Positions 6,548 through 14,758 of a stretch of DNA of 44,378 nt are shown in pieces. Position 1 is the first letter of the stretch. Each line of letters starts with the position of its first letter. The notes under the pieces are model-generated. The model was not told where the DNA came from, ran no database searches, and worked only from the letters and a program-made list of their open reading frames with translations. The DNA comes from Nanobdellota archaeon (GTDB lineage: Archaea; Nanobdellota; Nanobdellia; Pacearchaeales; GW2011-AR1). The translations under genes and the position numbers were made by a program. Location: contig JAQICZ010000034.1 in NCBI GenBank assembly GCA_027858295.1, positions 1-44,378 on the forward strand. The letters run 5' to 3'.

Positions 6548-8371
6548 TTATTCTTCATTTATCTTCTCATCCAATTCTTTTAGAAGATCTTCTTCATCTA
6601 GGAGTTCTGAAGAGGCTGATTTTGCTTCGTCGTATTCTTCCATTCCTGCGAGTATCGTCGTTTCTATCTCTTTTATGCTTTTTGCGAATTTTTCTAGATT
6701 ATTTTTTGAGTCAATGAAAGAATTAAGTATTCTTTCTTCGATTTTATTTGAGCCGCCTTTGCCTTCTGAGTCTAGGCCTAGGTTGAAAAGGATTATTGGG
6801 AGTTCTCCGACTACTAAGCCGACACAACACATTTTGTTTATGATTAAATCTACTATGTGTTCTTCCATTGTTCCTTTTGTCGCTAGGGAATATATTTGCA
6901 TATCTTTCTTTTGACCGATTCTGTCTAGCCTACCAATTCTCTGTTCTACACTCATTGGATTCCATGGCAAGTCATAATTAATTAGAACTGAACAAAATTG
7001 CAGGTTAAGGCCTTCTGCTCCTGCATCTGTACAGATAAGCACTTGTGACTTGTATTTGAATTCTCTTATTTTTTCTGCTTTTTCTTCTCTTGTTAGTCCG
7101 CCCATGAACCCTGTAACTTTTATCTTGTAAGGTTCTAATCTTTCTTTAATATATTCTAAGGTAGAGGGATGCTTTGTATAAATTAATATTTTTTCTTTTG
7201 GATTTTCTGCTAGTGTTTCATTAATTATTTCAAGCATCTTTTCCATTTTTGAATCTACCTTTAGGTCTCTATAATCTGAAAGAATTTCTCTTGCGAAGCG
7301 CCTTGTCTCTTCGTGATATTTTTCGTTGGCTGCCATTTTTGCTAAGGATTCCATTGCTGATTTTGAGGAGGAGGTGACTTTTGGTAGAATTGCAAAAAGT
7401 ATTAATCTTGGATTTATTTGTCCTCCATCGACATAAAAATATTGTTCTTTTAGGAGTTCTTGAATCTTGTCATATATTTTTGCCTCTTGCTCTGTTTGCT
7501 CAACAGAAATTATTCTTGGCATTCTTTTCTTATATTCAATGCCTGTTTCTGAACGCTTTCTTCTTACCATTACTTGATCTAACTTTGCTTTCAACTGTTT
7601 TGGATTTAGAGGATGTCTTTTATTTCCTTGATTTAGGAATTGCTTTCTAAATTCTTTTACTGTTCCAAGGTGTCCTTTTTTTAGAAGGTTTAGTAAATTA
7701 TATAATTCGAGTAAATCATTTTGAAAAGGTGTTGCCGTTAGAAGTAGAAATCTTTTCTTTTGCAACTGATCTACAAATTTCCAACGAATTGTATTTGATT
7801 CTTTTAGTTTGTGAGCTTCATCAACCATTAGTAAATCCCAAGGAATTTGGTGCGCTTTTTTGTGCCTGAACTCTCCGGTTTTTCTGTCAAACATTTTTAC
7901 TCTATCAAGAGAAGCAATTGCGAAGGTTGCGTTTGCCCAGTCTGATTCCTTTTCTATGATTTTGAAATCTAGTTCGAATTTTTCTCTTAACTCGGCCACC
8001 CATTGATTTACTAAAGAAGGTGGAGTTAAAATCAAAATTCTTTTTGCAAAACCTCTTACGATGCATTCTTTTACAACTAAGGCGGAAGTTATTGTTTTTC
8101 CCAAACCTACTTCATCTGCTAGAAGTGCTGAGCCATTTAAGTCTCTTAGAATTCTTAGGGCTCCATCTATTTGATATGGCAATTTGTAGGCTAGGTTTTT
8201 TTCAATTAATGCATAGCCTAATAATTCATTTATTTCTGTATCATTAGAAATTTCTTCTGCTTCTACTTTTAGATTTAGCAAAGTTGATGACTCAAATTCT
8301 TTTTTTTCTAGTTTTTCAAAAAAGGATAAGTCTTCGTTTGAAAAAGATTCGTTTATTGTTACATCTACCAT
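6548..8371 (-). CDS. SNF2/RapA-type superfamily 2 helicase
   Basis: 607 residues with the full set of SNF2-type motifs: I ADEVGLGKT (85-93), Ia LTPPSLVNQW (115-124), II DEAH (184-187), III LLLTATPFQN (209-218), V TDAGAEGLNLQ (448-458) and VI QRIGRLDRIGQ (477-487). The arrangement, including LADEVGLGKT and the absence of chromatin-reader domains, resembles bacterial RapA/HepA and archaeal stand-alone SNF2 ATPases that remodel RNA polymerase or other nucleoprotein complexes. The C-terminal 100 residues are acidic and helical, ending LDEEDLLKELDEKINEE. It is probably transcribed alone. Family call firm, target unknown. Confidence 0.9.
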   Translation of the reverse strand: MVDVTINESFSNEDLSFFEKLEKKEFESSTLLNLKVEAEEISNDTEINELLGYALIEKNLAYKLPYQIDGALRILRDLNGSALLADEVGLGKTITSALVVKECIVRGFAKRILILTPPSLVNQWVAELREKFELDFKIIEKESDWANATFAIASLDRVKMFDRKTGEFRHKKAHQIPWDLLMVDEAHKLKESNTIRWKFVDQLQKKRFLLLTATPFQNDLLELYNLLNLLKKGHLGTVKEFRKQFLNQGNKRHPLNPKQLKAKLDQVMVRRKRSETGIEYKKRMPRIISVEQTEQEAKIYDKIQELLKEQYFYVDGGQINPRLILFAILPKVTSSSKSAMESLAKMAANEKYHEETRRFAREILSDYRDLKVDSKMEKMLEIINETLAENPKEKILIYTKHPSTLEYIKERLEPYKIKVTGFMGGLTREEKAEKIREFKYKSQVLICTDAGAEGLNLQFCSVLINYDLPWNPMSVEQRIGRLDRIGQKKDMQIYSLATKGTMEEHIVDLIINKMCCVGLVVGELPIILFNLGLDSEGKGGSNKIEERILNSFIDSKNNLEKFAKSIKEIETTILAGMEEYDEAKSASSELLDEEDLLKELDEKINEE

Positions 8372-8797
8372 CTTACACCTCGTATGTGAATTTGAAATTT
8401 TGATAAGTTTTTAAGTTTTTATGCATACCATTTGTGTCCTGTGTATAAACAGAAGTATAAAAGGCAGATTGATATGTATAGCTAGCTTAAGGTGGAAAAC
8501 AGGGGCATTCAATTAACGTTACCCTTCAGGCGAGGGAATTGCTCGTAAAAGCAGAGTAGTTTGAGTCATATATCTGGAACAGTTGGGATTCAGTTTCGCC
8601 AAGTATTGATTCCTATAATCTGGGGAGTTATCGATCTAAACATTATTTGATTTTTTGGAAAGGGTAAATTAATATTCAGTCAGTTGAGTTAATGTAAAGG
8701 CATACTTAGATAGAGATTGACAGAGTAGTTTGAAGACATAGATGTATTTGTCTAATGTCGAATATCAGATGTTTGCGGAAAGTCTTATAATAAATAA
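8372..8797. repeat. Intergenic dispersed-repeat block
   Basis: Two partial repeat copies: 8461-8570 (aaggcagattgatatg, then attcaattaacgttaccct and agcagagtagtttga) and 8660-8740 (gggtaaattaatattcag, cagttgagttaatgtaaagg, agattgacagagtagtttga). No gene seen. A TATA box at 8784-8794 serves the next gene. Confidence 0.65.
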
Positions 8798-8812
8798 ATG
8801 ACATCTATTGTT

Positions 8813-9721
8813 ATGAAATGGGGTAATACTATACTGATTTTTTTGAATATTTTGATGCTCTTAGTTATGAGCTTGTATTTTTTTATGCCACAAGGCGATA
8901 TCTCTTTTCTTCAGCAGGAGAAGAGTCCGGAGTTTAATCTTGGTAATAATTCTGTGGAGATGCAATTTTATGAGAACATGAGGTTCCCTGAGAAAACTAT
9001 ATCTTATGCTATTAATGATGATTGCAATTTGAGAAAGAGACAAGATATGACAATTGCCTTTGAGACTTTGGCAAATCTTACTGTTCTTGATTTCTATCAG
9101 GTACCAGGCAATGAGCAAATTACTGTTGCTTGTCAAGAGAAGAGTGTTGTGGAGGAAGGAATGTTTATTGCTGGAGAAGGTGGGCCAACTGATATTACTG
9201 ATGGGACAAGGTTTAAGGTTATTTTGAACGGAAACATACTTCTAATCAAAGATTCTGACTGTGAACGACCGAATGTTGCAATTCATGAATTATTGCATGT
9301 GCTTGGCTTTAATCACTCTGAGAATGAGAATAATATTCTTTATCCTGTGAGTAGATGCAAACAGACTATTGGAGATGAAATTCTTAAGAGGATTGCTGAT
9401 TTATATTCGACCCCTACTCTTCCTGATTTGAGTTTGAATAATGTATCTACTTCTAGTGAAGGCCGTAAGCTGAATGTTAATTTGTCTATTAGAAATGAAG
9501 GATTAAAGAAATCTTCTGAGAGTCAAATTCAAATTTATGCTGATGATAAGATGATTAAAGAAATTAAGGTTGATGAAATTGAAATTGGGAATGGTATAAG
9601 GATAGAACTACAAAACTTGTGGCTATCTAAAATAACAATAAAACAATTAAGGATAGTCATCAATTCTACAGATTCGGAACTTTCAGATACTAATAATCAA
9701 GTTCTTTTTATTGTAGAGTAA
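8813..9721 (+). CDS. Membrane-anchored matrixin-like metalloprotease with CARDB-like domain
   Basis: 302 residues from this start. A hydrophobic anchor is followed by a metzincin-type catalytic domain with the zinc motif HELLHVLGFNH (HExxHxxGxxH) at residues 158-168 of this form. The usual Met-turn (xMxP) reads NILYP, so the Met is replaced by Leu. The C-terminal 90 residues (LPDLSLNNVSTSSEGRKLNV and on) look like a CARDB/Ig-like adhesion domain. It likely acts on the cell surface. An ATG at 8798 is in frame, but the TATA box at 8784-8794 predicts transcription starting at about 8813, so Met6 of the longer form is preferred as a leaderless start. Confidence 0.8.
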   Translation: MKWGNTILIFLNILMLLVMSLYFFMPQGDISFLQQEKSPEFNLGNNSVEMQFYENMRFPEKTISYAINDDCNLRKRQDMTIAFETLANLTVLDFYQVPGNEQITVACQEKSVVEEGMFIAGEGGPTDITDGTRFKVILNGNILLIKDSDCERPNVAIHELLHVLGFNHSENENNILYPVSRCKQTIGDEILKRIADLYSTPTLPDLSLNNVSTSSEGRKLNVNLSIRNEGLKKSSESQIQIYADDKMIKEIKVDEIEIGNGIRIELQNLWLSKITIKQLRIVINSTDSELSDTNNQVLFIVE

Positions 9722-9733
9722 TTCTCTTTTGTA

Positions 9734-9820
9734 TTAATCAAGGTCTAGCTCATCGATATTATGATCAATATCGTCTGAACTAAACTTTGGGATTTTTTCT
9801 TCGTATTCCTCTTTGTACAT
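9734..9820 (-). CDS. 28-residue acidic small protein
   Basis: A short gene preceded by a strong purine-rich ribosome-binding site (gggagat, 5 nt before the ATG). A TATA-like ttttataatt lies about 45 nt upstream (minus strand, near 9863-9872), and a hairpin (gtaagaaa-ctt-tttcttac, 9838-9856) sits in the predicted leader. The product MYKEEYEEKIPKF then runs into an Asp-rich tail (SSDDIDHNIDELDLD). It is not recognised. The combination of promoter, leader hairpin and SD makes it more credible than a random 28-codon frame, but no homology is claimed. Confidence 0.5.
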   Translation of the reverse strand: MYKEEYEEKIPKFSSDDIDHNIDELDLD

Positions 9821-9837
9821 TTTTATCTCCCTCTCCC

Positions 9838-9872
9838 CGTAAGAAACTTTTTCTTACAAGAATTATAAAATC
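9838..9872 (-). promoter_or_regulatory. Promoter and leader hairpin of the 28-codon gene
   Basis: The hairpin gtaagaaa/tttcttac at 9838-9856 lies between a TATA-like element (9862-9872, minus strand) and the SD. It could be an attenuation or stability element. Confidence 0.4.
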
Positions 9873-9949
9873 TTAAATATGATTTTAGTATATAAATTTT
9901 TCTATATTATTATGTGTATTTTAGACCGATTATTATCCAAGAATGTCTT

Positions 9950-10030
9950 TTTACCGACGGGCGAGGTAAAGTCGGAGGGACGATTGGTCGATTGGTCGAC
10001 TGTTCGGAGGGCGGAGGTCAGACTATTGGA
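9950..10030. repeat. Octamer repeat and GC-rich spacer
   Basis: gattggtc-gattggtc-gactgttc at about 9983-10006 forms an 8-nt periodic tract; a similar tract (gattgttc twice) is at about 13775-13790. No gene is seen in the rest of 9821-10131. Confidence 0.5.
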
Positions 10031-10106
10031 AGCCTGGCATTGAAAATACTATGAACAGACTCTAATTATTTTAAGAAATAGACAATAATAACTTTTAAAA
10101 ACAACT

Positions 10107-10115
10107 ACTTATATT
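10107..10115 (+). promoter_or_regulatory. TATA box upstream of tRNA region
   Basis: acttatatt lies about 21-25 nt before the first tRNA-like 5' segment at 10132, not before the intact tRNA at 10218. Transcription of the tRNA therefore probably starts at the duplicated 5' segment. Confidence 0.45.
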
Positions 10116-10131
10116 GTATAGTATTGATAAC

Positions 10132-10156
10132 CCATCCATAGCTCAACGGTAGAGCG
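10132..10156 (+). repeat. Duplicated 5' segment of tRNA-Tyr
   Basis: 25 nt identical to positions 10218-10242 of the tRNA gene (acceptor strand ccatcca, ta, and the D arm gctcaacggtagagcg). After that the sequence diverges and cannot complete a cloverleaf. Confidence 0.85.
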
Positions 10157-10217
10157 AGGAACCTGACAAAAATCAGAACCCTCCCGATATCATTGACCTC
10201 TAGATGGAGGATTATAT

Positions 10218-10373
10218 CCATCCATAGCTCAACGGTAGAGCGTTTGGTTGTAGATTAACTAAGGTGGAGTGTCCAGACGGACATACGATGAAGCCCCAAA
10301 AACTAAGAAAACGTAAGTTTTCTTGGGTTCAGCAGAACCCGAAAGGTTCCCGGTTCGATCCCGGGTGGATGGA
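10218..10373 (+). tRNA. tRNA-Tyr (GUA) with 84-nt intron
   Basis: Exon 1 (10218-10253): acceptor ccatcca, ta, D arm gctc-aacggta-gagc, then stem tttgg and loop start ttGTAg. Exon 2 (10338-10373): c, stem ccgaa (one G-U pair), variable loop aggtt, T arm cccgg-ttcgatc-ccggg, acceptor tggatgg, discriminator A. C1-G72 and A73 are the archaeal tyrosine identity set. CCA is not encoded. The intron lies after position 37, the canonical archaeal site, and spans 10254-10337. It contains two internal hairpins (aaaac-gta-agtttt and gggttc-agca-gaaccc). The exact splice points are inferred from the cloverleaf; I did not resolve the bulge-helix-bulge motif. Confidence 0.85.
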
Positions 10374-10379
10374 TAAAAC

Positions 10380-10413
10380 AAGGGGGGTCACAATTTATTG
10401 TGCCCCTTTTTTC
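10380..10413 (+). terminator. Terminator after tRNA-Tyr
   Basis: Stem gggg-t-cacaa with ttgtg-cccc followed by six T, directly downstream of the tRNA 3' end. Confidence 0.65.
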
Positions 10414-10470
10414 TTTATTATTACTATTGGATATAACCAGTATAAAATTCAACTAGATTTATCGCCCACA

Positions 10471-10576
10471 GGCGAAGTTCCCGGTTAAGTAAAAGCTTCC
10501 ACAGAAGTTTTTGCTTGTGGGAAGTTTCCCAAAAGAAACTTCGCTCCAATCCCGGGTGGATGGATAAAACAAGGGG
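10471..10576 (+). repeat. Duplicated 3' part of tRNA-Tyr interrupted in the T loop
   Basis: gttcccggtt (10478-10487) and atcccgggtggatggataaa and onward (10549-10576) match the T arm, acceptor strand and flank of the tRNA, but a roughly 60-nt structured insert splits the T loop. The insert folds by itself (cttccaca with tgtgggaag; cgaagtt with aacttcg). No 5' half is attached, so this is not a functional tRNA gene as it stands. Confidence 0.75.
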
Positions 10577-10594
10577 CTTCGGCCCTTTTTTTAT
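10570..10594 (+). terminator. Hairpin plus T-run after the duplicated tRNA 3' part
   Basis: gggcttcggccc followed by seven T. It parallels the terminator at 10380-10413, so the duplication kept the tail of a transcription unit. Confidence 0.65.
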
Positions 10595-10615
10595 TTTATT
10601 ATTATAGAACAAAAT

Positions 10616-10640
10616 CATCACCTCGCGGTGCGTGCATGAA
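10616..10640 (+). repeat. Dispersed-repeat GC-rich core
   Basis: cctcgcggtgcgtgcatg recurs almost exactly at about 26138-26154 and, as variants, in other copies of the repeat family. Confidence 0.6.
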
Positions 10641-10662
10641 GGGTGTTTAATTAACATAATAA

Positions 10663-11211
10663 TTAATTTATTAATTTCAACAAGAAAGGAAATTCTTTAT
10701 ATGGCTGATTGTATGATGAAGACCCCATATGTCCTTCACCATGACGAATGATTAATGTTCCACCTAATTTATCAAACATTTTTCTTCCTTGGAGATCATT
10801 GCATCCCCATGGATTATTATCAGAATTAATAAAAATAATGTCATCGACATTTGATTTAATCTTATTCCAACCATATGATGGTTGTAAAGTTTTCGAGTCC
10901 CCTTCTAAAAATCCTGCAACAAAAATTGCTTGTTTAACTTTGGTATCGAGTTTTTATAAAATACTGAATATCAACGGCCCTCCTGAGCTGTGTCCAATCA
11001 ATATTGTATCTTTATCAATATCTGTATTTTCGAGAACAAATGGAAGCCACTCTTCAATATTAGCTTCACCAGCATTTGGCAAATTGGAGACCGAAACAGT
11101 ATATCCTTTATTTTCTAAATTTTCTTTGACATATGTATACCAATATAAGTCAGGCGGACAACCCGTTCCGTGTAGAATCATTACATTTGTCATAATAGAC
11201 AGAAAAGTCAC
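10663..11211 (-). pseudogene. RBBP9/YdeN-type alpha/beta hydrolase with in-frame stop
   Basis: The reading frame codes a full-length (about 182-residue) serine hydrolase: VMILHGTGCPPDLYWY at the N-terminus, nucleophile elbow GHSSGG, acid region FINSDNNPWG and catalytic His in GEGHMG, ending at 10663. One TAA (10954-10956) interrupts the frame after GGPLIFSIL, and homologous sequence resumes at once with KLDTKVKQAIFVAGFL. Everything else is intact, so the mutation is recent or is an assembly error. The start is either this ATG or the one seven codons later (MTNVMILHG). Confidence 0.8.
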
Positions 11212-11293
11212 TTCTTTTGAATATTATCATTCGCCTTGGAATGTCAAAAAATAAAATTCCATCATTTATTTTAAAAAAATTGGGTCTGTTTCT

Positions 11294-12265
11294 TTAATCT
11301 GTATTGAGATATTTATCAACATTTTCTCTTGTTACTAAGATTCCTGGTACAAGGACTTCTTTTTCATAGTCTTCACCTTCAAGATAGTGTATTACTTGGA
11401 TTAGACTTTCTTTAGCCATATTAGCTGTTGGCTGAATCATTGTTGCCGACATTTCTCCTGAATTAATACTTTCGAAAGCCCTATCTAAACCATCAAATCC
11501 AGTATAAATCAAATTTTCATCTCCACCATTTTTTTTTGCAACATTTATAACAGTTAAAGTTGCTTCATCCCAAGCGGTAGCTATGGAAGTATATTCATTT
11601 TCTTTTCCAAATTCTTCTGAAATTAATTCATAAACAGGTTGAAGACTCCAAGTTGTATCATTTAAATTTTTAACAACAACTCTAACTCCCTTAGGCTGTA
11701 ATGAATCTACTATACCATCTTTTCTTTCAACGGCATTTTGATGCTCGTTATTTGGATAAATCATCAAACAATCACCCAGACCATTTGTCTCACTATAAAT
11801 ATATTCACCCAATATCTTTGAACTTTCATAATTACTTAAACCAACATAGCCCTGAATATCTGGATTCTCAAATTTTGCATCAACCAAAAAAACTGGGATG
11901 TTTTTTCTCTTAAACTTATTTATTACATTTTCAGATAATTCTTTTTCACCACCTATCCCAAGAATAACTGCATCAAAATCTTCAAGCATTAATTCCTCTG
12001 CGGCTCTCATCCTCTCTTCAGGAATGTCATTATTTGGTGTATAATCATGAAGAATAACCCCCCTGTTTATAGACTCATTTTTAAAAGAATTGCCTAATTT
12101 AATCCAATAGGGTGAAAATAAATGTGCCCCAATATATGCAATATTATATTCTTTACTAACATGGAGTTCTTGATTATTTATATTCTTATTATATAATATA
12201 AATCCTATTACTCCTGATAATACTAAAAATGAGATAACAATTGTAATTATTTTAATATTTTTCAT
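11294..12265 (-). CDS. Sugar-type periplasmic binding protein, membrane anchored
   Basis: 323 residues. An N-terminal membrane segment (about 5-25, IIVISFLVLSGVIGFILY) is followed by a type I periplasmic-binding-protein fold of the RbsB/LacI-like group: YNIAYIGAHLFSPYWIKLGNS, AAEELMLEDFDAVILGIG, IPVFLVDAKFENPDIQGYVGLSNYESSKILGEYI, TAWDEATLTVINVAKKNGGDENLIYTGFDG. No lipobox is seen, so a membrane anchor replaces lipidation. No sugar permease or ATPase lies near, so it may be a receptor or may use a distant transporter. It is the fourth solute-binding protein in the window but belongs to a different family from the three Liv-type ones. Confidence 0.8.
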   Translation of the reverse strand: MKNIKIITIVISFLVLSGVIGFILYNKNINNQELHVSKEYNIAYIGAHLFSPYWIKLGNSFKNESINRGVILHDYTPNNDIPEERMRAAEELMLEDFDAVILGIGGEKELSENVINKFKRKNIPVFLVDAKFENPDIQGYVGLSNYESSKILGEYIYSETNGLGDCLMIYPNNEHQNAVERKDGIVDSLQPKGVRVVVKNLNDTTWSLQPVYELISEEFGKENEYTSIATAWDEATLTVINVAKKNGGDENLIYTGFDGLDRAFESINSGEMSATMIQPTANMAKESLIQVIHYLEGEDYEKEVLVPGILVTRENVDKYLNTD

Positions 12266-12319
12266 AGAGTAATAAATTTAAGAGAATTATTATTATATAC
12301 TACGAATATATTCTAAAAC

Positions 12320-13699
12320 CTATTGTAGATATTTTTTATCTTTTTGTTCTGCCAAAAAGAATGCTTTGTTTGAAGCTGTTTGTTTTGGAGTTCCTTCTTG
12401 CTCGAATCTACAGATTGTCCCTGGAAGTGCAAATCTACCTAATACTCCTACCTTTGAGTATACAATATAACTCATTGCTCTGCTTTCTCCGGCCTCTAAA
12501 TATTCGAAATCCCATTCTAATCTTTTTTTGTCTTTTGAAATCTTATCTGGTAATTCTCCACCGAATCTTTCGTACATTTTTACTAAGGGCGGCAATCTGT
12601 CGATGATTTTTACTTTTTCTACGAACTCTCTTGCTTGTGCGATGATTGTAACTTTAAGTGCGAATTCTCCGCCTTTTGCTTTTACGAAGGATACTCTTTT
12701 CCTTACTTGGACTTTTTGAGTTGAATATTTCTTGAAGAAATAAATTAAGGTTACGAAGAAGAATATTATTAGGAATGGTAATAGCCAGTTTGTTTTAACT
12801 ATAACTTCGAAGTTTTCTCCTGGAGCTAATTTCTCTGCCCAAGTATAATATACTGTAGCACCTTGTCTTTCAACTTGGTCTGGGTCTGAAGAATAAGTTG
12901 TGAATAATCTTGAAAGGATATTTTTCTTTATTGTAATTTCTGTGTCGGCCATCGTATTACCCTTGTTCACTTTTTCGATTACTTTTGTTGTAACAATAAA
13001 TCCGTAATCTCTTTTTTGTGTTGATAAATCATCTTTTTCTATAAATTCAATTTTTCCTTCGACTTCTCCTTTAAGGTTTTCAAAAGCTATTTTAGCATTT
13101 AATGTATAGAAGCCTGCCATTAATTTGTCGAAATCTTCTTTTTCGATATCAATTGTGAACTCTTTTTTACTGTATGGGGATAAATCCATTGTTTCTTCTA
13201 GAATGAAAAATGGAGAGGAAAACTTAACTTCTAAATCTTTGAAGTCAAAGTTTACTTTATTTCTAATAAAAATTCTTAATTGTTGTGTGTCTGGATCGAT
13301 TGAACCTGAACCTACTTCAAAGGCGTCTTCTAAGCCTATAATATTAACTGAAAGCTTTTCTTCAATCTTTGTATTATCACTTCCTTGTATATAATAGATA
13401 GGTGCCGTTTTACCTTTTTGGATTAAGTCTAATCTTGGAGCGATTGAAATTGTTAATTCTTTTGTTTCGCCTTTTTTAATTTCAAATTCTTCTCTTGGTT
13501 CGATACCATAACCATAGAAAGTGTACATTGAGAATGTGTCTGTATTTCCATTGTTTGTGATTTCCAAATCAAAAGAAACTGGCTCATTTAATCCATAAAT
13601 TAATGTTTCTCCGGAGCTTGTTCTTTCAACATCTAAGTTTACTGCGAGAACAACTGGAAACAATGTTAGAACTAATAAAAATGTTAATACCTTTCTCAT
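12320..13699 (-). CDS. Surface protein with Ig-like ectodomain and one membrane helix
   Basis: 459 residues. Residues 1-19 form a signal peptide (VLTFLLVLTLFPVVLA). The ectodomain resembles NEW3/COG1470-type Ig-like repeats (PVSFDLEITNNGNTDTFSMYTF; KKGETKELTISIAPR; YSKKEFTIDIEKEDFDKL). A single transmembrane helix lies at about 308-328 (WLLPFLIIFFFVTLIYFF). The C-terminal part of about 130 residues is also beta-rich (RKRVSFVKAKGGEFALKVTI) and would be cytoplasmic. No enzymatic motif. Proteins with this plan are common in DPANN archaea and their role is unknown. It is divergent from nothing close by, and a repeat block lies upstream. Confidence 0.7.
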   Translation of the reverse strand: MRKVLTFLLVLTLFPVVLAVNLDVERTSSGETLIYGLNEPVSFDLEITNNGNTDTFSMYTFYGYGIEPREEFEIKKGETKELTISIAPRLDLIQKGKTAPIYYIQGSDNTKIEEKLSVNIIGLEDAFEVGSGSIDPDTQQLRIFIRNKVNFDFKDLEVKFSSPFFILEETMDLSPYSKKEFTIDIEKEDFDKLMAGFYTLNAKIAFENLKGEVEGKIEFIEKDDLSTQKRDYGFIVTTKVIEKVNKGNTMADTEITIKKNILSRLFTTYSSDPDQVERQGATVYYTWAEKLAPGENFEVIVKTNWLLPFLIIFFFVTLIYFFKKYSTQKVQVRKRVSFVKAKGGEFALKVTIIAQAREFVEKVKIIDRLPPLVKMYERFGGELPDKISKDKKRLEWDFEYLEAGESRAMSYIVYSKVGVLGRFALPGTICRFEQEGTPKQTASNKAFFLAEQKDKKYLQ

Positions 13700-13973
13700 A
13701 GTATAAATTCGTGAAATTTCTATATAAAGATTTCTGTAATTGAAGAGTGGCTTTGTAGTGGAGGGTAGAGGAGCGATTGTTCGATTGTTCGAAATGCGGA
13801 GGGCGGATGTGGGAAATAAAAAAGGAGAAGTTTTGACTATTAAGACATAGGGCAGGAGCAGATTAATATAAAAACAGTTGAATTAATATTACCCTTCGAG
13901 TGAGGAACTTGTTGGAGGTTGACAGAGTAGCAGAACACATTAAATAAATCGCTAGGAGACTAATATTAAAACC
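13700..13973. repeat. Intergenic dispersed-repeat copy and octamer tract
   Basis: Octamer tract gattgttc twice (about 13775-13790), then a repeat copy at 13849-13938 (gggcaggagcagattaatat, acagttgaattaatattacc, cttgttggaggttgacagag). No gene seen. Confidence 0.65.
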
Positions 13974-14477
13974 TTATAATTTCCCTTCTAAGTCTAAGTA
14001 GGCTTTTGCCTGACTCATAAACTCTACGCATTGATCAATCAATTTGTCTTCGAATTCTTTTATTCTTGAGGGAATTAAGAATTTTTCGTAAATTCCTCTC
14101 ATGAACTTTGTTTTTGCAGAGGATTCAAATTGACCTGCTGGATCTTTAATAAAAATGCCCTTTACTGTAAATTTGACCTGACCTTGGTTTGTCTTTATCT
14201 TCTTTCCTTCAGGAGTAACAATTTCAACTTCAGCCAATTGTTTTATATCAAATTCGACCTTTACTTCATAATTGAAGTATTCTGCTACTTTAGCCTTCCC
14301 TGTCCATTTTATTTTTACTTCTTTAACATTGCCTTTAATCTTTTCTTCATATTCATCTTCTTGAACTTTAAGATCCATTTCTCCACCCATCCACTTAAAA
14401 CAGAATTGGTAAAAGTCTTTCAAATTAAACACCCCTGCATATTTGATTTTACTATTGAACTTTGTGTCTTTAGCCAT
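13974..14477 (-). CDS. Hypothetical protein
   Basis: 167 residues, family not recognised. Soluble and Lys/Glu-rich, with an N-terminal half of alternating strands (VKEVKIKWTGKAKVAEYFNYEVKV, ADEVEI-like segments) and a helical C-terminus (FMRGIYEKFLIPSRIKEFEDKLIDQCVEFMSQAKAYLDLE, given in part). No metal or nucleotide motif. It could be a lipid- or ligand-binding barrel of the START/Activator-of-Hsp90 sort, but this is a guess from strand pattern only. The gene is flanked on both sides by repeat blocks and is presumably monocistronic. Confidence 0.65.
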   Translation of the reverse strand: MAKDTKFNSKIKYAGVFNLKDFYQFCFKWMGGEMDLKVQEDEYEEKIKGNVKEVKIKWTGKAKVAEYFNYEVKVEFDIKQLAEVEIVTPEGKKIKTNQGQVKFTVKGIFIKDPAGQFESSAKTKFMRGIYEKFLIPSRIKEFEDKLIDQCVEFMSQAKAYLDLEGKL

Positions 14478-14758
14478 AAGGAAAAGAGGGAGATTTCTTT
14501 TAAATAGATTTTGTTTGGAATTGCTGACCGCAAACCGCGGACTGCTTATTGGGGAGGCAAAGGGTAGAAGGATATGTTAAATTAGTCTAAGTCCGTTGAG
14601 TTAATTGATAATCGCTTCGCGACTTTGAGTTGGGGTTACGACAACATCAACTAATAAAGAGATTAAAGGAATAATTAGAAATATGAGAGCAGAAAAAAGG
14701 AGTATACTACAGAACAATCTATACTACATTAAAAAATCTTAATTTTGACAGATATAAT
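14478..14758. repeat. Intergenic dispersed-repeat copy with heptamer remnant
   Basis: A short heptamer tract (gctgacc-gcaaacc-gcggact, about 14523-14543) and a repeat copy to about 14640 (gggtagaaggatatgttaaa, ccgttgagttaattgata, atcgcttcgcg). No gene seen. Confidence 0.6.

Noticed and set aside
10254-10300. Alternative tRNA fold using ccaaa (about 10296-10300) as the 3' anticodon stem
   Set aside because: It pairs perfectly with tttgg but leaves about 48 nt before the T arm. Using ccgaa (10339-10343) gives a 5-nt variable loop and a canonical intron site.
10748-11254. Long plus-strand open frame over the hydrolase locus
   Set aside because: It lies antisense to a minus-strand frame with clear RBBP9-type motifs (GHSSGG, DNNPWG, GEGHMG) and has no recognisable features or promoter.
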